Translations under genes and position numbers: made by a program
Assembly: GCA_016703005.1 (NCBI GenBank)
Contig: JADJCX010000001.1
Span: 62,001 to 126,000 of the forward strand
Direction: 5' to 3'
Length of the DNA: 64,000 bases
From: Flavobacteriales bacterium
GTDB taxonomy: Bacteria > Bacteroidota > Bacteroidia > Flavobacteriales_F > PHOS-HE28
The notes under the pieces: generated by a model
Seen by the model: only the letters and a program-made list of their open reading frames with translations
The model's database searches: none
Told to the model about the DNA's origin: nothing
In this document: positions 50,129 through 58,280 of the stretch, piece after piece
Position numbering within the stretch: the first letter of the stretch is position 1
Layout of the letters: every line of letters begins with the position of its first letter

Positions 50129-50156
50129 AACCCCAAACCACCTAAACCCCATCATC

Positions 50157-50571
50157 ATGACTTCAGAGATCCTTGTGCCCACCATGGCCAGTGGCCAAAC
50201 GAACTACCAGCTCGCTGTGTACCGCCCGGCCGGCTACCGGCTCGTGTCCACCACTCCCACGGTGAACACCACCACGACCACCACGACCACAACGGTCGAA
50301 TTCCTCCTGGTCTATTCCAGCGACCCGCGCGAAACGAGCACTATGACCGATAACTGGGACACCGGTATACCCAAGACGAACAATGTGAAGATCGAGGTCG
50401 AATTCACCATCAACGGCGTGCCTCGCCGCCCACGCGACAAGTACACCATGGTGGGCGGTGGCGGTGGAGGTCGAAGGATCCAACGTGGAAGAAAGCCAAG
50501 TACCGCGGCTCCGTGCGCGGCCAGAGGAAGAACGTCTTCCTTGGCACGGCCCGTCCAGCAAGCGCAAATGA
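50157..50571 (+). CDS. Small Thr-rich protein of unknown function (end uncertain)
   Basis: Starts 29 nt after the response regulator with MTSEILVPTMASGQTNYQLA. It contains a run of nine threonines in a row near residue 41 (codons ACC/ACG/ACA) and a glycine run near 100. There is no signal peptide. In the starting frame the ORF runs on without a stop into the metallopeptidase gene. In the neighbouring frame it ends at TGA 50569-50571, overlapping that gene's ATG. A frameshift in the glycine-coding run near 50460 is therefore suspected. No family recognised. Confidence 0.4.
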
Positions 50572-51890
50572 GGTGCGTTATCCTGGTGCCGGGGCTGGTG
50601 CTGGCCCTGGCCCCGCCGCTCCGAGCGGTAGCGCAGCCGCCCTGCTCGGCGAATGTCGAGCAGTCGGCCATCGCCAAGCGGTTGTGCCGCGAGGTGCTGC
50701 CGAGCAACTATACCGTGCTGATGAAGGACGGTAACGGCGGCTTGTGCAGCTGCCGTTGCACCGAACTGGAGCTGATGCCCTACAAGCAGGTGATGGACCT
50801 GAAGGCCGCCCGCGACTCGGCCAATGCCAGCAACCTGCGGCGCTATGCGCAGACCCGAAAACCGATGGTGTACAGCAACACCGCCAGCCCGTACGTGGTG
50901 GCGCTGGATGAGGACACCGTACCCAATACCGACATGTCCGGCCTTTGCGTTTACGATGTCATGCTCGTGCGCACCATGCAGCGCATTGCGGAGCGCGGTG
51001 TGGTGGACCTGGACGGCTTCGAGCTCGGCTTGCTGGCCGCCATTGATGCCGGTGACAACTATCCGGTGATGTCCCCCGGCAGGCCCGGCGGCGGGGTGGA
51101 AGGAATGTTGACCGTGCCGCGGCGTTTCGTTGTGGATCCCGCCGTGCGCTGGGAACTCATGCTCTTCATGCTGCTGCACGAATTGGGGCACGGTGTCAAC
51201 TACGAGCAGGATGGTAAGTACGTGAGCGAGTACGAAGCGGACATGTGGGCGGTGAACGTGGGCCTGCCATTGTTCTTCACCAATGAGAACGACGATGATC
51301 ACGAGGATGATCCAGCGGAGGTGCTGGCCATCCGCCTGGCTGCTGCTGACCAGTTGCACAACTACTTCATCTCGGTGCACACATCCGCAGCGGAGCAGTA
51401 TTCCAGCGTGCGCGACGAGACGGCCATCGGCTATCCGATGAACGTGTACCCGATGCTGCAATGCCGCTTGGACTCCATCCGGTACGGTGTGCTGCTCGAG
51501 GAGCAGCCGGACGACCCCTACCTCGGCTACCCGGGTTCGTGCTGGGAGAACCCGCATGCCAGCTTCCCGCAGAACGGCAAGCTGGCTTGGCAGAAATTAT
51601 GCGACGACCAACGTCGGAAGATGACGCCCTGCGAGAAGTACCCTGGGGCGTGCGAAGTGCAGGCCGAGGTGGATACCCTGATGCAGGAGTGGAACAAGCT
51701 CCTGGACAAGTGCGCGCAACGGCCCGACCTCTGCTTCAGAGGTGGGAAGGTCACGGTGCTCAACCAGCTATCGGCCAAGGGCCGGATGAACCACGTGGAC
51801 ATGCAACGGCAGCAGTTGCTCAAGGACATCAGGCGGGCGCGGGCCACAGCGGTGCGCACCGAGCGTGAGCTGCAAGGCGGAAAGAAGTAG
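50568..51890 (+). CDS. Secreted zinc metallopeptidase-like protein (HExxH)
   Basis: About 440 residues with a signal peptide (VILVPGLVLALAPPLRAVAQ). The active-site helix is LMLFMLLHELGHGVNYEQDG near residue 205, followed by a possible third ligand in YVSEYEADMWAVNVGL 13 residues later. This arrangement (HELGH ... EYEAD) is that of gluzincin-like peptidases. Several cysteines flank the N-terminus (CSANVEQ, CSCRCTELEL) and C-terminus (CWENPH, CEKYPGACEV), suggesting disulfides. No sorting domain is seen. It sits between the response regulator and the histidine kinase genes and may belong to the same signalling unit. I do not recognise a named family. Confidence 0.72.
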   Translation: MRCVILVPGLVLALAPPLRAVAQPPCSANVEQSAIAKRLCREVLPSNYTVLMKDGNGGLCSCRCTELELMPYKQVMDLKAARDSANASNLRRYAQTRKPMVYSNTASPYVVALDEDTVPNTDMSGLCVYDVMLVRTMQRIAERGVVDLDGFELGLLAAIDAGDNYPVMSPGRPGGGVEGMLTVPRRFVVDPAVRWELMLFMLLHELGHGVNYEQDGKYVSEYEADMWAVNVGLPLFFTNENDDDHEDDPAEVLAIRLAAADQLHNYFISVHTSAAEQYSSVRDETAIGYPMNVYPMLQCRLDSIRYGVLLEEQPDDPYLGYPGSCWENPHASFPQNGKLAWQKLCDDQRRKMTPCEKYPGACEVQAEVDTLMQEWNKLLDKCAQRPDLCFRGGKVTVLNQLSAKGRMNHVDMQRQQLLKDIRRARATAVRTERELQGGKK

Positions 51891-51900
51891 CACCACGGCC

Positions 51901-53952
51901 ATGCGCGCTCTTCCCGTCCACCCCATCGGTCGCAGGGCGCGCTTGTTAGCCTGCGCACTGGTGCTGTGCGTGTTGCCGACCGTGCACGGCGCGCCGAACG
52001 ACGCCACCTACCAGCGTATGCAGGATGCCGCCGCGCGTGGCGATGTGGCCACGCTGCGCACGCTGTCCACCGCATTGGCGCGTGCGCGCGGCCCCGAAGC
52101 CCACCTCGGTCTTTTGGCCGGGGCCGTGGCCGAGTACCGCTCTGACAACATGGTGCCGTGCCGCCAGCTGCTCGATAGCGTGTTGCACGCATCGCCGCCT
52201 GCCGATGCGCGCACCCGGTCCGTGGCCTACAAGTTCAGTGCGCTGGTGCACAACTGGGCCGGCGATGCCGATGCAGGTCTTGCGGACGTGGACCGCGGCC
52301 TTGCCCTGGCCGATAGTGCAACACTACCGTACGAACGCACCGACCTGCTGGTGGTGCAAGGCGAACTCCTCTACGAGCTCGCCGCCGACGAGGCCGCCCT
52401 TCAAGCGCTGGCACAAGCGCAGCGCCTCGCCGACCGCAGTGGTTACGGACGCGGCACCTGCCTGGTGCGCATCAACATGGGCCGCATTCGTTATGCGCAG
52501 GAGCGTTACGATGAAGCCTGGGACGACTTCACGCGCGCGTTGGCGTGCGCCACCAGCGGCGGCTGGGACCCCATTGCGCAGAACTGCATCAACAACCTGG
52601 CAGGCGTGGCGGCCACCCAGCAACGCTTCGATCGGGCGCGGCACCTGTACGACAGCATGCTCACCGCGCTGGGCCAACGCAGCCCCGAACTGCGCGCGCG
52701 CATCAAAAGCCAGCTGGGTTTCGTGGCCACCGAGGAAGGCGATCACGCCACCGCCGTGGCGCACTACCGCGAGGCCATCGCCATCAGCCGCAGCGTGGGC
52801 GACCGCAAGGGCGTGGCGCGCGTGCAGCAATACCTCTCCAACTCGCTCTGGGACATGGGCCGCCGCGAGGAAGCCATCGCCGCGCGCACCGAGGCGTTGC
52901 GCACTGCGCTGGAGTTGCACCAAGGCACGGTGGAAGTGGAGATCCGCGCAGGCCTGTGGGAATGGTACGAGGCCATGGGCCGCTGCCCCGAAGCGCTGGA
53001 GCAGGCCGCGTACATGAACCAGGTGGACGACTCGTTGCAGAAGGCGCGCTTCAGCGATCGCATGGCATTGGCCGACGTGCGCTTCGAGACCGAGCGCAAG
53101 GAGCACCGCATTGCCGAGCAGGAGCAGGCGCTGGAGTTGGCCGCTGCCGAAGACCGCCGCAAGACCGTGCAGCGCATGGCGCTCGTGGCGGCGGTGCTCG
53201 CCGTCACCATCATCGCACTGCTGCTGTGGCGCACCCTGCGCGAACGCAAGCGCGCGGCCGCGCATGAACGCATCGTGCACCAGCAGCGCGTGGACGAGTT
53301 GATGCGGCGCAGCGAGCTGGACGCGCTGAACGCCATGATGGAAGGGCAGGAGAAGGAACGAGACCGCCTGGCCAAGGACCTGCACGACCGCTTGGGCAGC
53401 ATGCTGAGCGCCATCAAACACCAGGTGGGGGCCTTGGAAGGCGAGGTGCACCAAGTGCGGCAGGACCAGAGCCTGCAGTACGGCAAGGTGAACCGCCTGC
53501 TGGACGAGGCCGTGGGCGAAGTGCGCCGCATATCGCACGACATGATCACAGTTGCCCTGGCGCGCTTCGGATTGGTGAAGGCCATGGAAGACCTCTGCGA
53601 CAGCGTGCGCCTGCACGGCCGCCTGGCCGTGGAACTGAACATGCACGGGCTGGAGCGACGCATGGAGCGCAGCCGCGAGATCACCGTGTACCGCATCGTG
53701 CAGGAACTCATCAGCAACGTGCTGAAACATGCACAGGCCAGCGAGCTCAGCGTGGGCATCACACGCGTGCCCGGCCGCATCAGCGTCATAGTAAGCGACG
53801 ATGGCCGCGGGTTCGATCCGAAAACCGTCGTGCACGGCATCGGGTTGGACAACGTGCGCGCACGCGCCGCGTCCATCGGCGCGTTGGTGCGCATCGATAG
53901 CACGCCGGGCAGGGGCACCACCATCAGCGTGGAAGGCCCCGTGGTGGAGTAG
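51901..53952 (+). CDS. Sensor histidine kinase with periplasmic TPR domain (HisKA_3 type)
   Basis: About 683 residues, intact. A signal or first membrane segment (RARLLACALVLCVLPTVHG) is followed by some 350 residues of TPR helices (for example YAQERYDEAWDDFTRALACA and EEGDHATAVAHYREAIAISR). A transmembrane segment follows (MALVAAVLAVTIIALLLW near 427), then a HisKA_3 dimerisation domain with phosphoacceptor His in KERDRLAKDLHDRLGSMLSA. The HATPase_c domain shows VQELISNVLKHAQA (N box), DDGRGFDP (G1) and GIGLDNVRARA (G2). It should phosphorylate the LuxR-type regulator at 49461. TPR-fused kinases of this type are typical of Bacteroidota; the signal sensed is unknown. Confidence 0.92.
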   Translation: MRALPVHPIGRRARLLACALVLCVLPTVHGAPNDATYQRMQDAAARGDVATLRTLSTALARARGPEAHLGLLAGAVAEYRSDNMVPCRQLLDSVLHASPPADARTRSVAYKFSALVHNWAGDADAGLADVDRGLALADSATLPYERTDLLVVQGELLYELAADEAALQALAQAQRLADRSGYGRGTCLVRINMGRIRYAQERYDEAWDDFTRALACATSGGWDPIAQNCINNLAGVAATQQRFDRARHLYDSMLTALGQRSPELRARIKSQLGFVATEEGDHATAVAHYREAIAISRSVGDRKGVARVQQYLSNSLWDMGRREEAIAARTEALRTALELHQGTVEVEIRAGLWEWYEAMGRCPEALEQAAYMNQVDDSLQKARFSDRMALADVRFETERKEHRIAEQEQALELAAAEDRRKTVQRMALVAAVLAVTIIALLLWRTLRERKRAAAHERIVHQQRVDELMRRSELDALNAMMEGQEKERDRLAKDLHDRLGSMLSAIKHQVGALEGEVHQVRQDQSLQYGKVNRLLDEAVGEVRRISHDMITVALARFGLVKAMEDLCDSVRLHGRLAVELNMHGLERRMERSREITVYRIVQELISNVLKHAQASELSVGITRVPGRISVIVSDDGRGFDPKTVVHGIGLDNVRARAASIGALVRIDSTPGRGTTISVEGPVVE

Positions 53953-53960
53953 CACGGAAT

Positions 53961-53976
53961 TCACGGTTTTCCGGTA
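53961..53976. promoter_or_regulatory. Second copy of the 16-base palindrome, upstream of a T9SS gene
   Basis: TCACGGTTTTCCGGTA matches the palindrome at 49410 at 14 of 16 positions; the right half-site is identical. It ends 27 bases before the TTTTG of the -7 box at 54000-54007, exactly the spacing of the first copy. Confidence 0.55.
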
Positions 53977-53999
53977 TTGCCGGCCGGTTCGGTGGGGTC

Positions 54000-54007
54000 T
54001 TCTTTTG
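54000..54007 (+). promoter_or_regulatory. Candidate -7 box (TTCTTTTG) for the T9SS gene at 54028
   Basis: One mismatch to TAnnTTTG; ends 20 nt before the ATG. Placed relative to the palindrome exactly as in the response regulator promoter. Confidence 0.4.
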
Positions 54008-54027
54008 ACCACCCCACAACCCTGGCC

Positions 54028-55383
54028 ATGTTCTTCACTCCGCGCCTGCTTCTTCCCGCCATCCTGCTCTCTGCACACGGCGCCACCGGCCAATGGACAC
54101 CGGCCGCTAACGCCGTCAAGCTCCCCGATTCGTTGATCTTCACCAGCACCGGCATCACCAACGCATCGCTGGTCTGGCACCCGGTGAAGGCACGGTATTA
54201 CTCCCTGCGCCCGGGCAATGCCGCCTTCCCGTTGGAAACGTGGGTGGCCGGCAGCAGCACGTCGGTGTGCACGGCCACAGCGGGCGTCGACTCGCGGGGC
54301 CTGTGGTACAACCCGGCCACCAACGCCATCGAGCGCAACTGCTTCGGCACGTTGGGGTGGGCCACCTTGGGCATCGATGCCGCCTCCTGCGCCACCGGTG
54401 CCTTCACCACCATCTTTTCAGGCCAGCTGCAGGCCACCACACAATCCGTTGCGGCCTTCGACCCCGTCCAGAACGAGGTGCTGACCTACGCGGCCGCCAC
54501 TACCAGCGTGGAGTTCCGCAGCCGGGCCACGGGCGCGGTGGTACAGACCATGCTCCTTACGGGCACCACGTTCACCACCGTCAATACCCAGAGCATCATC
54601 TGGACCGGACAAGCCGGCTACGAGATCGGGCTGTTGGACTATGTGACCAAGCGTGTGCTGCTCTTCAGCCGCGCCTCCGGTGCGTTCACGGGCCAGAGCC
54701 AATTGCCCGCGTCTGCTGCTACGCACAGCCAGTTCCGGTTCTGCTACACCAACAACCGGGTGTGGTTGTTCACCGCCACCACGCGCAAGTGGAACGCCTA
54801 CTGCATCTGGAACCAGGGTTGCCCGATTACCGTGTTGCCGGTGGAACTCATCGCCTTCCATGGCGAATGCAACGGCAGCACACCGGCGCTGCGCTGGAGC
54901 ACCGCCAGCGAGCGCAACAGCAGCCACTTCGCGGTGCAGCGCAGCACGGGCGCACACGATTGGGAGGATGTGGGCGAGGTGCCGGCCGCCGGCGATAGTC
55001 AAGCGCTCATCCACTACTACTGGGATGACCTGCAACCGCGCAACGCACCCACCGTGTTCTACCGCCTGCGCCAGGTGGACCTCGATGGCACCAGTGAGGT
55101 TTACGATGCGCTGGCGCTGCAATGCAACAACGCCCAAGCGGAACTGCTGGCCTACCCCAACCCGGCCACCGACCGCGTGTGGCTGCAACTGCCCACAGGC
55201 ACCGAGGAGCACAGCATCGATGTTTTGGACATGTGGGGCTGCAACCAGTACACCCGCCGCAGCAGTTCCAGCGATGCGATCGATCCCATCGACCTGAGCG
55301 GCTTGGGCCGCGGTGCCTACGTGCTCCTTGTGCGTTCGGCGCAAGGGGCCGTGCTCGGCAGGGCAGTAGTAACGAAGCAATAG
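54028..55383 (+). CDS. T9SS-sorted secreted protein of unknown function, candidate target of the two-component system
   Basis: A 451-residue protein with a signal peptide (LLLPAILLSAHGATGQ). A repetitive beta-rich part reminiscent of a propeller follows (WNQG..., LDYVTKRVLLFSRASGAF, NNRVWLFTATTRKWNAY). The CPITVLPVELIAFHGEC linker typical of T9SS proteins comes next, then a strand domain (LRWSTASERNSSHFAVQRST). It ends with the sorting domain (ELLAYPNPATDRVWLQLPTG ... GLGRGAYVLLVRSAQGAV). The 16-base palindrome lies 52 nt upstream of the start, shared with the response regulator promoter. It may be the output of the system. Confidence 0.8.
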   Translation: MFFTPRLLLPAILLSAHGATGQWTPAANAVKLPDSLIFTSTGITNASLVWHPVKARYYSLRPGNAAFPLETWVAGSSTSVCTATAGVDSRGLWYNPATNAIERNCFGTLGWATLGIDAASCATGAFTTIFSGQLQATTQSVAAFDPVQNEVLTYAAATTSVEFRSRATGAVVQTMLLTGTTFTTVNTQSIIWTGQAGYEIGLLDYVTKRVLLFSRASGAFTGQSQLPASAATHSQFRFCYTNNRVWLFTATTRKWNAYCIWNQGCPITVLPVELIAFHGECNGSTPALRWSTASERNSSHFAVQRSTGAHDWEDVGEVPAAGDSQALIHYYWDDLQPRNAPTVFYRLRQVDLDGTSEVYDALALQCNNAQAELLAYPNPATDRVWLQLPTGTEEHSIDVLDMWGCNQYTRRSSSSDAIDPIDLSGLGRGAYVLLVRSAQGAVLGRAVVTKQ

Positions 55384-55431
55384 GGAAGCGCAAGCCACCG
55401 GCCCAATCTGCCGAACGGCTTTGTTTGGTTC

Positions 55432-55530
55432 ATGTTCGCCGTGCTGATGGAGGCGACGAAGTATTGCTCGCTAGGGCAATTGACGGCGGCGATGTTCGAG
55501 GTCGGTGGGCAGTAACGCAGGAATATGTAA
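55432..55530 (+). pseudogene. Fragment of the icmF 3' end (diverged copy)
   Basis: A block of about 99 bases reads MFAVLMEATKYCSLGQLTAA followed by MFEVGGQ and a stop, then a few more matching bases. The 27 amino acids are identical to the IcmF C-terminus at 49251-49347, while the DNA differs at about 11 positions, nearly all synonymous. No homology continues upstream. There is no start context, so it is a remnant, not a gene. Confidence 0.75.
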
Positions 55531-55558
55531 CCGGAGCCACCAAAGATCCGAGAGTACC

Positions 55559-56971
55559 CTACAGCTTCACGAAGATCGTGGGAGCATACGCGGGTTCTCC
55601 TTCCAACCGCAGTGCATACATGCCCGCAGGTAGCCGGCTGATGTCGAGCACTCCATCGTCGATGCGGGTGCGGCTGACCAGTCGCGCGTCGGTGGTGTGG
55701 AGGAGGGCGGTGTGTGTGCCGCGCAGGCCCGCGATCCGCAGATGATCCTGCGCGGGGTTGGGAAAAACGGTGATCGGCGTGCGCGCCGCATCGGGCACCG
55801 CATTGCTCAGGATGCACAGGTTGTACACTTCCAACTCGGCATCGCAGCCCGTGGCATTGCCATAGAAAGCCGGGTTGGGTAGGATGGGGGGGACCACCCG
55901 TTCGCAGATGGCCTGCACATGGCAATACGACAGCAGCGGGTTGTTCGTCACTTGCAAACTGCCGATGCCCATGGCCTGGTCGAACGCGCTGATGTCGGTG
56001 AGCACGTCGTTGTTATCGAACCAGAGCTTCCCGCAGGTATCCACGCTTTGGAACGCGTTGGTGATCGTTACCAGATCGTCGCAGTCGTCGAACAGGAGCC
56101 AGCCACCGATGTAGTCGATGGCGTTGAGGCCGGCGAAGGAGGTCAGTGTGGAGTTGGCACCCACCTCCAGGTTGTTCACCACGGTATCGAGGGCGGGCAG
56201 GATGTTGAGGTTGATGGTTGAAACGTTGTCCAGTCCGATCACCAGGTCGCTCACCACACCGAGCACGGGGAAGGCGTTCGGTGCCGGCAAGTTGGGCGAG
56301 CCAAGGAGCAAATGACCATCGATGCGTGTGAGCTGCGCAGCGCCGGTGAGTTGGTTGGTACCACAGGTCACACGGAAGTCGCCACCAACGTACTCGAGTT
56401 GGTCGGGCAGTGCACCGCTGGCGTCGCCCATCAACAATTGAAGTTGCCCCATCACGGTGTCCAGATCGTTCAGCCCGGCGAGGCCGAACATCAACGGGCC
56501 GCCCCAGATCAGCAGGTTGCCACCTACGTGGTCGAGGTTGAACAAGCCGCCCACACCTTCGATGCTGTCCACGTACTGCGCCACCACCGAGCCCTCCACG
56601 CGCTGCAAGTTGTCCAGCCCGGCGAACGATCGCCAGCGCTGACAGCTGGACACCTCCAGATCACCGCCGATTTGGGTGAGCGACTGGAAGCCCGTGAAGT
56701 CGTAAGGGCCCGGGAAGGTGCCGAAGTAACGAAGGTCCCCAAGGATCACTTCCACGTTTGCGAAGCCGCTGAGGTCGTCGATATTGGTACCGGAGAACAC
56801 AAGGTCGCCGGGCAATGTGTCGCAGTTCGGGAAATTTGCTGCGTAGTTGTCTGCATCGGTCTGGGAGGTGATCAACACATTGGCTGTGGGGCACTGCGCG
56901 TACAACGCGGCACCCAACAGCAGGCCGTGCACCATGAGCACGGAGCGGAGAGAATGACTGATGGGTTTCAT
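55559..56971 (-). CDS. Receptor L-domain-like protein with T9SS sorting domain
   Basis: A 470-residue protein with a signal peptide (MVHGLLLGAALYAQ). Leucine-rich-like L-domain repeats follow: LPGDLVFSGTNIDDLSGFAN, VILGDLRYFGTFPGPYDFTG, LTQIGGDLEVSSCQ, LDHVGGNLLIWGG, LEYVGGDFRVTCG and IDYIGGWLLFDDCDDLVTIT. This resembles the receptor L-domain solenoid seen in many Bacteroidota surface proteins. The C-terminus is a T9SS type A domain (ITVFPNPAQDHLRIAGLRGT ... SRLPAGMYALRLEGEPAYAP). Start at ATG 56971; a longer ORF begins at 57010. A ligand-binding or adhesive role is inferred. Confidence 0.82.
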   Translation of the reverse strand: MKPISHSLRSVLMVHGLLLGAALYAQCPTANVLITSQTDADNYAANFPNCDTLPGDLVFSGTNIDDLSGFANVEVILGDLRYFGTFPGPYDFTGFQSLTQIGGDLEVSSCQRWRSFAGLDNLQRVEGSVVAQYVDSIEGVGGLFNLDHVGGNLLIWGGPLMFGLAGLNDLDTVMGQLQLLMGDASGALPDQLEYVGGDFRVTCGTNQLTGAAQLTRIDGHLLLGSPNLPAPNAFPVLGVVSDLVIGLDNVSTINLNILPALDTVVNNLEVGANSTLTSFAGLNAIDYIGGWLLFDDCDDLVTITNAFQSVDTCGKLWFDNNDVLTDISAFDQAMGIGSLQVTNNPLLSYCHVQAICERVVPPILPNPAFYGNATGCDAELEVYNLCILSNAVPDAARTPITVFPNPAQDHLRIAGLRGTHTALLHTTDARLVSRTRIDDGVLDISRLPAGMYALRLEGEPAYAPTIFVKL

Positions 56972-57182
56972 TGTTGGCAAGACGGAATGAAAAGGTCCGG
57001 TTGCCTTCACCCGATCACTGGCACGTCATCATGGTACAAGACCTCGGTGTTGATCGGGGCGATAGTACTGCTCGCTGGTGCAGTGGGCGTTCCCCCATCC
57101 CCACCACTCCGAACAAACCGTCACGCAATGAGCAGCGGCAACGAGGTCCGCGCGCGTCATCGCATGCAACAACCCGGCACAC

Positions 57183-58244
57183 ATGCGCGCACTGTTCCTC
57201 CTTTTGTTCGTCCCTATCATGGCCTCCACCATGGCACAAGCGCCCACGATCGGCACTGGTCAGTTCTTCCAAGTGGGCCAGAGCTACCACCGCGATACGT
57301 ACGACATCCACCCGGATACGCTCGCACAACTCGTTGCTTCCGGTGGCGCCAACTATGCCATTGACCTCGGGTGGGTACTGAATGCTCCGCACTACACCAC
57401 GGATTCGATCGTGTGCACCGTTGCACCCGGGGCGTACGCGTACTACACGGACTACTACGATACCGCCAACGTGATGATCACCATCACCGAACTCGGTGTG
57501 AACGCGATCAGTCAATACCTCTTCCTCGACCAGCCGGGTAACGTGCAATACGTGGGCGGTCAGCCCAACGGCGCGTTCCAAACGGGCGATGACCTGATCT
57601 TCCAACGCTACACCGACGACGGCTTCGAGAAACTGCTGACGGATGGCATGACGCTCGGTACCCTATGGGCCGACTCGATCAACGCGCGCCATCTCGATGC
57701 GTCGGGCAGCGACGACCATTTCCAGATCGGCACCTACACCACGGTGGTGGATGGTTACGGCTCCGTGACTTTGCCCGATGGCACCGTGCTCCAGAACACC
57801 GTTCGCGTGTGCAGTGTGTACGACTACATGGACTTCAACTTCCTCTTCGGTGACACGCAGCACAACGACACGCTCTACACATGGTACACCGAGGACGTGA
57901 GCGGCCCGCTGATGACACTGCCCATCGGGCACTATTCGGTGACGCATGGCTACGTATCGCCGCTACCGTTCGCGTTGTACCGGCAGGATGCGGTGAACAC
58001 CATCATCGAACCCATTGGACAGGAACTCTCCTTCTTCCCGAACCCGTGCACCAACGAATTGCAGTTGAGCAACGTCCATGGGGCCATGCCTTACACCATC
58101 ACCGATCTGTTGGGGAAAGTCGTGGCCTTCGGCGTTGTCGGCGCGCAACCGACGATCGATACGAGCGCGCTACCGGCCGGTGCGTATGTGCTGAGCCTGC
58201 ATGGCGACAGGTCCGCACATCGGCGATTTGTCGTGCAGCGCTGA
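57183..58244 (+). CDS. T9SS-sorted secreted protein of unknown function
   Basis: A 353-residue protein with a signal peptide (MRALFLLLFVPIMASTMAQ). The mature part is aromatic and Asp-rich with possible beta-sandwich character (QSYHRDTYDIHPDTLAQLVA, TYTTVVDGYGSVTLPDGTVL). It has no recognised domain. It ends in a T9SS type A sorting domain (LSFFPNPCTNELQLSNVHGA ... ALPAGAYVLSLHGDRS). Convergent with the next gene; a hairpin lies between them. Confidence 0.78.
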   Translation: MRALFLLLFVPIMASTMAQAPTIGTGQFFQVGQSYHRDTYDIHPDTLAQLVASGGANYAIDLGWVLNAPHYTTDSIVCTVAPGAYAYYTDYYDTANVMITITELGVNAISQYLFLDQPGNVQYVGGQPNGAFQTGDDLIFQRYTDDGFEKLLTDGMTLGTLWADSINARHLDASGSDDHFQIGTYTTVVDGYGSVTLPDGTVLQNTVRVCSVYDYMDFNFLFGDTQHNDTLYTWYTEDVSGPLMTLPIGHYSVTHGYVSPLPFALYRQDAVNTIIEPIGQELSFFPNPCTNELQLSNVHGAMPYTITDLLGKVVAFGVVGAQPTIDTSALPAGAYVLSLHGDRSAHRRFVVQR

Positions 58245-58250
58245 ACGGCT

Positions 58251-58280
58251 GGTGGTTGTGCGTTTTACTCCACAACCACC
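58251..58280. terminator. Hairpin between convergent T9SS genes
   Basis: Perfect ten-base inverted repeat GGTGGTTGTG / CACAACCACC with a ten-base T-rich loop, spanning the stop of the minus-strand gene. Suitable as a bidirectional terminator. Confidence 0.6.

Noticed and set aside
52324..54180. 618-codon minus-strand open frame opposite the histidine kinase
   Set aside because: It shadows the kinase gene; composition is dominated by Ala, His and Gln and no family is recognisable.
49348..55431. Complete integrative element
   Set aside because: The icmF 3' end is duplicated at both borders, but no integrase, relaxase or other mobility gene is visible, so only a finding is reported and no mobile element is called.
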